A stretch of 64,000 nucleotides of DNA from Chiridota heheva (lineage: Eukaryota; Echinodermata; Holothuroidea; Apodida; Chiridotidae): positions 664,001-728,000 of the forward strand of contig JAIGNY010002211.1 of the NCBI GenBank assembly GCA_020152595.1. Direction: 5' to 3'. Below are positions 62,401 to 64,000 of this stretch, in pieces (positions within the stretch are counted from its first letter, which is position 1; each line of letters opens with the position of its first letter). A program made the position numbers and the translations under genes. Under the pieces are notes generated by a model. The model saw only the letters and a program-made list of their open reading frames with translations. It was not told where the DNA came from and made no database searches.

Positions 62401-63198
62401 CTCTTCAAAGCCAGTCTCTTTGCATTAAAAATAGCTAAAATTTCTTTTCTTAGGCAGAAATCTTTTGTTCCCCAGTAGCTGAACAATGCATGAGATCTGT
62501 CGGACAATAGATGGGCATGGATGAACGGATTAATACAAATAGATGGAATTCCTTTCCTTGGGCAGAAATCTTTTCTTTGTTTGTTTGTTTGTTTGATGAG
62601 GGGCAGAAATCTTTTTTCCCAGTTGCTGAACAATGCATGAGGTCGGATGGACAATAGATGTGGACGGACAGACAGACGGATGGATGAATGATAAAGACGC
62701 TATATCCCCTCTTACCAACTTTATTGGCGAGGGGATAATATCAAATTACCTTCAAAGTCAGTTTCACAAATTACCAACAAAATCACTTATGTCTGCCTGT
62801 GTCAGGTGAGCAGGCAGGCACTTCAGATGCTAATTGTGGTACAGTGTATAACTTTCCATGTTTGAATTTTCTTTTCAAACCAAAATGCAAACTTTTAATT
62901 TATCTTTGTTTGCCAACATTTCTCAAAATGAAAATTTCACTGAAGAGGAAAAGTAGGCCGATGATTTGCTGAACCACATTCAAACCATCTTCACTATGAA
63001 TTTGACATAAAAATGAGGTAAAAGAAGGTTAACATACAGAAAATTGCAAGATAATTGATAATAAAGTTTACCTGATCAGCCACTGGACAGTTTCATCACA
63101 CCACTCAGTTGCAATGTCAACCAAACCCTCACTCAGTGCCTTCTGGACTACTTGCACAAAGAACTCCAAGTATCGAGCCCGTCTACGAAACTTCACAA
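20301..63198 (-). CDS. CFAP54: CFAP54, cilia- and flagella-associated protein 54 (3' two thirds, 34 exons, 5' partial)
   Basis: A large minus-strand gene with 34 coding exons traced by GT-AG (one GC-AG) boundaries and frame continuity. The traced part is about 1,995 codons, against roughly 3,000 residues in the family, so about a third lies to the right of the window. CFAP54 (Chlamydomonas FAP54) is a structural protein of the C1d projection of the central pair in motile cilia, and mouse mutants have immotile-cilia phenotypes (family knowledge). The call rests on family-like blocks: VKFRRRARYLEFFVQVVQKA (exon 1), WLRRMVLRGMEMLYYEQQWE (exon 9), GRKQNGLAAQAMHELGNI (13), CGIWGCVLGAVLAAKIAQYV (14/15), DLLSDRFRCDGRTLVSSLRW (15), SRLDGRLWLSCRLALVQSLM (24). 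It is helical throughout, with proline- and serine-rich linkers in exons 20 and 32, and no membrane segment. Introns carry many repeats. Confidence 0.87.
20590..21240 (+). pseudogene. Degenerate non-LTR retrotransposon fragment (RNase H)
   Basis: In the last CFAP54 intron and antisense to it. Broken frames together show a retroelement RNase H: YTDGSKKGEKTAAAA near 20657, KAKAILLALNYIEYSPLSHF with FSDSKSV at 20750-20840, and FLWIPSHVGIPGNDKS at 20908-20951. The frame then shifts; C-terminal proline/serine-rich text continues to about 21240. At least two frameshifts separate the blocks, so it is inactive. Confidence 0.75.
21241..21680 (+). other. Probable tail of the RNase H retroelement
   Basis: C/T-rich plus-strand sequence continuing from the RNase H fragment, with no intact frame. 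It ends near GATTTAACCTCTAAGGC. It is assigned to the element by continuity only. Confidence 0.35.
21987..22067 (-). CDS. CFAP54: CFAP54 window exon 33
   Basis: 81 bp, phase 0. Encodes ALLRQCINLVEEMLAKRDTG then EPNTQAD. Donor GTAAGT. Confidence 0.84.
22068..22930 (-). other. CFAP54 intron, 5' portion
   Basis: No coding signal. A short open minus frame at 22288-22545 lies in an unfamiliar sequence and lacks exon context. Confidence 0.4.
22931..23402. repeat. 51-bp intronic minisatellite
   Basis: About nine tandem units beginning GACATGTCTGACCACTGGAT (22931, 22982, 23033). The unit is 17 codons long and stop-free on both strands, which gives the false frames here. Later copies are shortened by 1-2 bp. 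The array ends about 36 bp from the exon 32 donor. Confidence 0.93.
23439..24149 (-). CDS. CFAP54: CFAP54 window exon 32 (711 bp)
   Basis: The longest exon, 237 codons, phase 0. Encodes MAELEFIDPVEMESSLNHDV, a hydrophobic beta-like section (CMVIEPPALLNLPIDVSAIS) and SELELCIQWYHPSMENVMRD. A helix follows (VGKLVLSLQLVSHLHNRLAA), then a low-complexity Gly/Ser tail and a basic end (SKKSRRTARITQLSAKVKKD). The open frame runs a few codons past the donor GTCAGT; those are intron. Confidence 0.88.
24633..25823 (-). mobile_element. Hairpin-ended modular element, copy 2
   Basis: Reverse-oriented relative of 13776-15080, in the intron between exons 31 and 32. The hairpin end is TTCTGATGC-CATC-GCATCAGAA (25802-25823) and the other end is GGTTCCGATGC (24633-24643). 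ATTAATATGCAT-type boxes occur at about 25629, 25338 and 24869. The last gap is about 180 bp longer than the 290-bp period because of an insertion near 25085-25275. Confidence 0.72.
25085..25275 (+). mobile_element. Nested LINE/SINE 3' tail
   Basis: Contains TTGTAAAGCGCCTGGATC and GGCACTATATA, the tail signature common to CR1/L2-like elements and their SINEs. It accounts for the extra ~180 bp inside the surrounding hairpin-ended element. Confidence 0.5.
26210..26451 (-). CDS. CFAP54: CFAP54 window exon 31
   Basis: 242 bp. A proline/acidic linker (VPKAPPTPHPTSSNPQTLE), then SMLTWVHLVGYTAVLQRMSN and ASRDTLDE. Confidence 0.85.
27011..27254 (-). CDS. CFAP54: CFAP54 window exon 30
   Basis: 244 bp. 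A strongly helical, charged segment (KERKRENEAAWVALRAATMV) followed by LKEKIIDKLPEFAQQDLFGD. Confidence 0.86.
27915..28050 (-). CDS. CFAP54: CFAP54 window exon 29
   Basis: 136 bp. Encodes LIRQAFSEIALAYLSSSSQK then a serine/proline-rich linker ending QGKKK. Confidence 0.85.
28449..28682 (-). CDS. CFAP54: CFAP54 window exon 28
   Basis: 234 bp. Encodes VKYGANTWITSAGVLGTALE and HLGKVQRQLYERGFGYPCRS. Confidence 0.87.
29160..29450. mobile_element. Foldback (inverted-repeat) element in CFAP54 intron
   Basis: Arm 29170-29250 (CATCCATAGAAATGAGAG ... GAAGCCAACATGTA) matches the reverse complement of 29350-29440 (TACATGTTGGCTTC ... CTATGGATAC) imperfectly. The loop is about 100 bp. No coding capacity. 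Confidence 0.6.
29613..29788 (-). CDS. CFAP54: CFAP54 window exon 27
   Basis: 176 bp. Encodes VMLLGEKIDHHQTNPYLSTP then LNLYLPHLLYLAKTKMRMGH. Confidence 0.87.
30113..30295 (-). CDS. CFAP54: CFAP54 window exon 26
   Basis: 183 bp, phase 0. Encodes EILVLLGNEQTLSPAASLLQ then VLVKIQHTDLLALSAQ. Confidence 0.88.
30852..31012 (-). CDS. CFAP54: CFAP54 window exon 25
   Basis: 161 bp. Encodes TSTVLDCRQCCMQGLAEAEV and FLMQGALLDLSEGRDLIDVQ. Confidence 0.87.
31485..31675 (-). CDS. CFAP54: CFAP54 window exon 24
   Basis: 191 bp. Encodes FQSRSRLDGRLWLSCRLALV then QSLMGQVRGMGSL. The donor is taken at GTATGA (31484), not at the earlier CAG/GTCAGA, because only the former keeps frame with exon 25. Confidence 0.83.
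32160..32407 (-). mobile_element. Fragment of hairpin-ended element, copy 4
   Basis: Reversed fragment. Its hairpin end is GGTTT...AAACC enclosing TGCTATAGCA (32381-32407), and its inside has the same phrases as the other copies (CTACAGACTATAGATGATCTG; GTGCCACATATGACAG). It is strongly decayed. Confidence 0.5.
32694..32874 (-). CDS. CFAP54: CFAP54 window exon 23
   Basis: 181 bp. Encodes FGNISAAELELITLAKLELA then RILQQRHLSVLAADMVAAAM. The preceding intron holds the CR1/L2-like LINE. Confidence 0.86.
33000..34415 (-). mobile_element. CR1/L2-like LINE, 5'-truncated
   Basis: Same strand as CFAP54, inside the intron between exons 22 and 23. The RT domain is partly intact (33543-34415): LLDFSAAFDTIDHQVLIARL, then GVPQGSVAGP, the YADD box in MSYADDTQLYIP, and LGVIFDKQLCM. 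After about residue 270 the frame shifts by one. The expected thumb/C-terminal sequence (LRRLHWL, then TYKALHALTPSYIS; later EWNKLPLH) continues in other frames down to about 33290. The 3' end has AAAGCGCTTTGAG-type tail text and an ATA/TAA microsatellite (33000-33018). The 5' end is truncated near 34416. Confidence 0.85.
34610..34673 (-). CDS. CFAP54: CFAP54 window exon 22
   Basis: 64 bp. Encodes GVLLKSAEQMLKLLVEVIQG. Donor GTGAGT. Confidence 0.82.
35031..35131 (-). CDS. CFAP54: CFAP54 window exon 21
   Basis: 101 bp. Encodes an acidic start (SDDEASLESVTLTEDTTKKF) then GGKKLLTVERIK. Confidence 0.82.
35342..36340. repeat. 61-bp intronic minisatellite
   Basis: About 16 units of GTGTGACTTTTGTCATCATC ... 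CACCTCATTATCAGAA, spaced 61 bp (36027, 36088, 36149). Two alternating sub-variants are ATCATCATTG and ACAATCATTG. It lies between CFAP54 exons 20 and 21. Confidence 0.93.
36623..36753 (-). CDS. CFAP54: CFAP54 window exon 20
   Basis: 131 bp. Proline/serine-rich disordered linker (TPQPPPRKPPSPTSVSTISR) ending ITIKDVV. Confidence 0.82.
37208..37362 (-). CDS. CFAP54: CFAP54 window exon 19
   Basis: 155 bp. Encodes MLEYLLNKRLSPSLATLYGP and HLTCHLSLVQAHLMVAIAGT. Confidence 0.86.
37623..37676 (-). CDS. CFAP54: CFAP54 window exon 18 (54 bp)
   Basis: Short phase-0 exon of 18 codons, PTQKFNTGKALTEPVNLK, with donor GTTGGT and acceptor CTCTGCAG. Confidence 0.78.
38908..39030 (-). CDS. CFAP54: CFAP54 window exon 17
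   Basis: 123 bp, phase 0. Encodes VRILTDLGLYNEAFIVLGRL then LHGERLPQTADSNFRQ. Confidence 0.88.
39111..39205. repeat. Short 3-copy tandem repeat
   Basis: Three imperfect copies of GAAGAATATTGATTATNTTA followed by GTTAAAAGCCT. Confidence 0.8.
39696..39782 (-). CDS. CFAP54: CFAP54 window exon 16
   Basis: 87 bp, phase 0. Encodes VLPLLSLYLYLTTYVCRDLQ then RAVDGRILK. Confidence 0.88.
40123..40390 (-). CDS. CFAP54: CFAP54 window exon 15 (GC donor)
   Basis: 268 bp. Encodes YVLTSDLGLRMESCFLSGFL, then TLPHPTADRDYALYDIGEGC and DLLSDRFRCDGRTLVSSLRW. The frame to exon 16 works only if the exon ends HNLM at ATG followed by GCAAGT, i.e. a GC-AG intron. A GT a few bases later (A/GTAACT) would give the wrong frame. 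Confidence 0.87.
40982..42035 (-). mobile_element. TTAA inverted-repeat element, copy 1 (1.05 kb)
   Basis: In the intron between exons 14 and 15. Bounded by TTAA (40982-40985 and 42032-42035), with inverted ends GCCTTACTCTACCAG and TGGTAGAGTAAGGG. The inside aligns along its full length, reversed, with 51403-52617, including a tRNA-like A/B-box region (41402-41455). No transposase frame, so it is non-autonomous. TTAA targets with ends starting CCC suggest piggyBac-type mobilisation (inference). Confidence 0.82.
41402..41455 (-). other. tRNA-like internal promoter boxes (copy 1)
   Basis: On the minus strand, a B-box-like GGTTCGAGTCTC (41402-41413) lies downstream of an A-box-like TTGTGCAGTAGG (41444-41455). 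The T-arm stem does not pair well, so this is a relic rather than a tRNA gene. Confidence 0.5.
42593..42772 (-). CDS. CFAP54: CFAP54 window exon 14
   Basis: 180 bp. Encodes AAYKWWSEALDLIFNTMDTL, then HTWRQVV, then CGIWGCVLGAVLAAKIAQ. This is one of the clearest family blocks. Confidence 0.9.
43483..43570 (-). CDS. CFAP54: CFAP54 window exon 13
   Basis: 88 bp. Encodes EMLLGRKQNGLAAQAMHELG then NIHYHSGHI, a TPR-like helix pair that continues into exon 14. Confidence 0.87.
44044..44235 (-). CDS. CFAP54: CFAP54 window exon 12
   Basis: 192 bp. Mostly a polar, proline-rich linker (DDNPQQPVPPDLTKSEFRS) followed by LPKSQLAVVISSYDKTI. Confidence 0.82.
44791..44946 (-). CDS. CFAP54: CFAP54 window exon 11
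   Basis: 156 bp. Encodes SLKSFREVLDKSGYTARALQ then HSRKLLTLYLASQQN. Donor GTAAGT. Confidence 0.85.
45550..45806 (-). CDS. CFAP54: CFAP54 window exon 10
   Basis: 257 bp. Encodes ERYSEHVTPILTLAQRKLIS, then a loop (YGGPAPIQPHFK) and KGSVQPIDIGGRIDPAGHNV. Confidence 0.88.
45961..46187 (-). CDS. CFAP54: CFAP54 window exon 9
   Basis: 227 bp. Contains WLRRMVLRGMEMLYYEQQWE, a CFAP54-type block, and ends KFNMLSG at donor GTAATA. Confidence 0.88.
46494..46721 (-). CDS. CFAP54: CFAP54 window exon 8
   Basis: 228 bp, phase 0 at both ends. Encodes VLSHRGNHWNLLQNSCRAMW and then a hydrophobic helical stretch ending TMQNNADLQKK. The motif GLTWRPFHTAVDCLLDMM is conserved-looking. Confidence 0.88.
47257..49808. 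repeat. 42-bp intronic minisatellite with higher-order structure
   Basis: Roughly 60 copies of a 42-bp unit (AGCAAATATGAGCCAGATAC, then ACAACCATAATCATCCATTAGT). 14 codons per unit without stops produce frames of up to ~490 codons on the plus and ~430 on the minus strand; these are artefacts. Shortened units (GTAGATACACAACC) and a GTAGCGAATATG variant at 47755, 47951 and 48341 reveal ~196-bp blocks duplicated in tandem. The right edge is ~60 bp from the exon 7 donor. Confidence 0.95.
49869..50062 (-). CDS. CFAP54: CFAP54 window exon 7
   Basis: 194 bp. Encodes GEPVPLIPPPPDDKVSDTMP then a linker and a helix (ATVEGLKKSFDYLKKAV). The donor GTGAGT is followed within about 60 bp by the 42-bp minisatellite. 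Confidence 0.85.
50579..50796 (-). CDS. CFAP54: CFAP54 window exon 6
   Basis: 218 bp. Encodes RSSYLDNEWFSFETTGTLVV followed by a polar, Q/D-rich linker (IIAQLQQMDPGDEPNRQHPT). Confidence 0.85.
51905..52018 (+). mobile_element. Nested LINE/SINE 3' tail
   Basis: Ends AAGGACGCTATATAAATG followed by (TAT)n, a tail typical of CR1/L2-like elements. It is absent from the corresponding place in copy 1, so it inserted after the element spread. Confidence 0.6.
52070..52123 (+). other. tRNA-like internal promoter boxes (copy 2)
   Basis: A-box-like TGGTGTAGTGGG (52070-52081) and B-box-like GGTTCAAGTCCC (52112-52123), at a usual spacing. No proper cloverleaf. It is orthologous in position to 41402-41455 of copy 1. 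Confidence 0.5.
52618..53068 (+). repeat. 90-bp tandem array of transposon ends
   Basis: Five extra copies of the element's right end, each closing with a GGTAGAGTAAGGGTTAA-like end. TTAA occurs at 52614, 52705, 52795, 52883, 52973 and 53065 (spacing 88-92). Each unit holds TGTTGTCAAAAATGCATATG, then an A-run and AAAATTGGGCTCGCATTTTT. Confidence 0.9.
53121..53218 (-). CDS. CFAP54: CFAP54 window exon 5
   Basis: 98 bp. Encodes MNILQGLCHFAQFLGKVDKR then DKLLGSAAGDIY. Its donor lies only about 50 bp from the 90-bp tandem array at 52618-53068. Confidence 0.85.
53430..53648. repeat. 43-44 bp intronic minisatellite
   Basis: About five units of TTCATTTAAACTTGTTGAAT then TAAAAAGTGATTGGATCAGA, between CFAP54 exons 4 and 5. 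Confidence 0.9.
53793..53897 (-). CDS. CFAP54: CFAP54 window exon 4
   Basis: 105 bp, phase 0 at both ends. Encodes AFERLEAVFPEFYRTQRKKQ then RLRRICSDEMPWRAH. An in-frame TAG sits immediately upstream, which fixes the acceptor. Confidence 0.8.
54381..54526 (-). CDS. CFAP54: CFAP54 window exon 3
   Basis: 146 bp after acceptor TTTTTTTTCAG. Encodes a charged segment (PTPRRRKKKMQLLAQFRPNV) and then an acidic/basic helix (RIELEERNLR). It ends in phase 2 at donor GTAACC, which does not fit the phase of the next exon (see findings). Confidence 0.75.
54527..55949 (-). other. CFAP54 intron, no other gene seen
   Basis: AT-rich intronic sequence with short unsupported open frames. Confidence 0.4.
55955..56115. 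repeat. Short CCATCCCACC-type array with shared left flank
   Basis: Begins GATACAAATCCCCTCACCG and then has a few ~20-bp units like CATTCCACCCTGTCCCACATG. The same flank and unit occur at 57763-58430. Confidence 0.7.
56340..57400. repeat. Degenerate ~295-bp tandem repeat
   Basis: Three to four divergent units marked by ATGATCATTTATGTAAACAA (56711; variants near 56440 and 57009), TATGCAAATAAGC (several) and CATGCTCATTTGAACA (56828, 57127, 57293). Low similarity; intronic. Confidence 0.7.
57524..57638 (-). CDS. CFAP54: CFAP54 window exon 2
   Basis: 115 bp. Completes the split Arg and continues RNEQLSAVKATLSKQPGGVV to VVEFSK. The donor GTTTGG is weak but is the only in-frame choice. Confidence 0.8.
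57763..58430. repeat. Degenerate ~21-bp minisatellite (CCCTGTCCCACATGCCATCC)
   Basis: Preceded by GATACAAATCCCCTCGCCGC, shared with 55955. Units vary (CCACCCTGTCCCATATGCC and so on). A related C-rich tail (CACCTACCATCC) continues to about 58700. The long plus-strand frame here is repeat-derived. Confidence 0.85.
58967..59500 (+). mobile_element. Hairpin-ended modular element, copy 3 (partial)
   Basis: Starts with GGTTCC-GATAC-TATCA-GTATC-A-GGAACC (58967-58994), followed by TATGCAGTCG, a TATGTGTGGG tract, a CATATTAATTAATTAGTGGG box and a second ATTAATGAGTGGGTGGGGCT box at about 59457. The interior is shorter than in copies 1 and 2. Confidence 0.65.
59921..59976 (+). other. tRNA-like A/B boxes (SINE relic)
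   Basis: TGGTCTAGTGGT (59921-59932) and GGTTCAATTCTC (59965-59976) match Pol III A and B boxes, but the stems do not form a cloverleaf. It is unrelated in flanks to the boxes in the TTAA elements. Confidence 0.45.
60305..60402. repeat. 42-bp tandem duplication
   Basis: Two near-identical copies of TATTTACTGGGAGAAGGTAA then GGCCTTATGTATCTCTG. Confidence 0.9.
60490..61350. repeat. Degenerate ~21-bp minisatellite (CAGCTTGGAATTAAGCCCCC)
   Basis: Around 35-40 divergent copies with variable C-rich spacers, in the first visible CFAP54 intron. The open frames are by-products. Confidence 0.9.
61351..62440 (-). other. CFAP54 intron, no other gene seen
   Basis: AT-rich, no supported features. Confidence 0.4.
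62450..62680. repeat. Diverged direct duplication
   Basis: GGCAGAAATCTTTTGTTCCC (near 62454) with GCTGAACAATGCATGAGATC recurs near 62602 as GGCAGAAATCTTTTTTCCC with GCTGAACAATGCATGAGGTC. The intervening copy has a GTTTGTTTGTTT run. Confidence 0.8.
63072..63198 (-). CDS. CFAP54: CFAP54 window exon 1
   Basis: 127 bp, first exon visible; earlier exons are off the window. Acceptor TTCTTGGTCTAG. Encodes VKFRRRARYLEFFVQVVQKA then LSEGLVDIATEWCDETVQWL, ending with two bases of an Arg codon at donor GTAAAC. Confidence 0.85.
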
Positions 63199-63424
63199 CT
63201 AGACCAAGAATTAATGATGTTAATAACTATCTACACAGATATTACACTGCAAATGTAATACATTGTATGTCTTGGTTTAAGCTTATGCAGAAGAGTTTTT
63301 ATAATGCTAGAGCCTATGGAGGAAGCTAATTGTTTTTTGCTGGAAAAGTGCTGGACATAATGTTTTTCTTTTCAGATAAGATCAGAACCTGTACCTTTCT
63401 AGAAATTAAAATAGTTTTATGTTA

Positions 63425-63955
63425 AAGGATTAGTTCAGTGGTCAAGTATGTCCATCTTATATGAAAGAGGACTTCAAAAGAAACAAAATGGTGAAGAAAC
63501 CATTGCAAAATCTTATTCCATTAAGGAGATATTCAAGTCTAAAGTTTGGTATCAATTGTGTAGAAATGACTGAAATCAGACTAGTTGTGTATTCTGTCAT
63601 ATTTTGTTGTGCTATTTTGTGGCTTAAATACCATGGGATATGTCAAAAAAAGTTGTAAAATTGAATCTAGGAATGGTATTTATAATACACCACCTGAAGA
63701 AAGTTTGAGGGAAAATGATTTAAATAGTGAACAAATTAAATAAACTTTCTTTAAAATACATAAAGATTTCGAGGAATCTGAGGCTGTGACATCACAACTA
63801 GTCTGATTTCAGTCGTTTCTACAGAAATGATACCAAATTTTAAACTTAAATATCTCCTTAAAAGAATAAGATTTTGCATTGCTTTCTTCACCATTTTGTT
63901 TCTTTTGAAGTCCTCTTTCATATAAGATAGACATGCTTGACCACTGAACTAATCA
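63425..63955. mobile_element. Long inverted-repeat foldback element
   Basis: Left arm GGATTAGTTCAGTGGTCAAG (from 63428), continuing through CATCTTATATGAAAGAGG to AATCAGACTAGTTGTG (63590), is matched by the right arm 63797-63952 (CACAACTAGTCTGATTTC ... CTTGACCACTGAACTAATC). The arms are about 160 bp and about 88% alike by eye. TTAA lies beside each arm (63424, 63955). The loop has no gene. Confidence 0.8.
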
Positions 63956-64000
63956 TTTAAGGAATATTTTATTCCTGCTAAATGGGTCCAACACTGAATG

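Overview
The window is AT-rich animal (metazoan) nuclear DNA. Its genes are split by GT-AG introns, minisatellites are numerous, and non-LTR retrotransposon and DNA-transposon remnants lie in and between genes. The main gene encodes a motile-cilium protein. Together with the repeat style, this suggests a marine invertebrate, most likely a deuterostome such as an echinoderm. That assignment is inference; the sequence does not prove a species.

Layout. (1) 1514-4505, minus strand: a two-exon, 657-residue ZBED/hAT-transposase-like gene with an intact reading frame but apparently missing catalytic positions, i.e. a probable domesticated transposase. A CpG-containing segment with a splice donor near 11903-12130 could be its promoter and untranslated first exon. 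(2) 5.4-18 kb: mostly repeats. These include degenerate and homogenised 18-22 bp minisatellites (6.95-8.1, 9.0-9.5, 9.6-10.8, 11.15-11.3 kb), a 1.3-kb hairpin-ended modular element (13.8-15.1 kb), and a 55-bp satellite with a 495-bp higher-order repeat (16.3-17.9 kb). (3) 18281-19490, plus strand: one candidate terminal coding exon of an unrecognised acidic/lysine-rich protein. It runs into a minisatellite built from CCAAT-box hairpins. (4) 20301-63198, minus strand: the 3' two thirds of CFAP54, a central-apparatus (C1d projection) protein of motile cilia. I could trace 34 exons by splice sites and reading-frame continuity, about 1,995 codons ending in a proper stop. The 5' exons lie beyond the right edge.

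The CFAP54 introns hold most of the remaining content. There are a CR1/L2-like LINE remnant (33.0-34.4 kb), an antisense RNase H-bearing LINE fragment (20.6-21.2 kb), 51-bp, 61-bp, 42-bp and 43-bp minisatellites, and several 20-22 bp degenerate arrays. There are also two large copies of a TTAA-flanked inverted-repeat element, with a third deleted copy near the left edge, plus further foldback elements.

The most novel-looking items are four. First, the TTAA/CCCTTACTCTACCA transposon family, which carries a tRNA-like promoter remnant and, in one copy, has amplified its own end into a 90-bp tandem array. Second, the hairpin-ended element family, whose terminal stem shows compensatory changes between copies. 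Third, the CCAAT-hairpin minisatellite, whose two unit lengths differ by one inner palindrome. Fourth, the domesticated hAT gene. Exon coordinates come from reading splice consensus by eye and should be accurate to a few bases where the frame is continuous; one exon junction (54381/53897) has a 1-nt frame problem.
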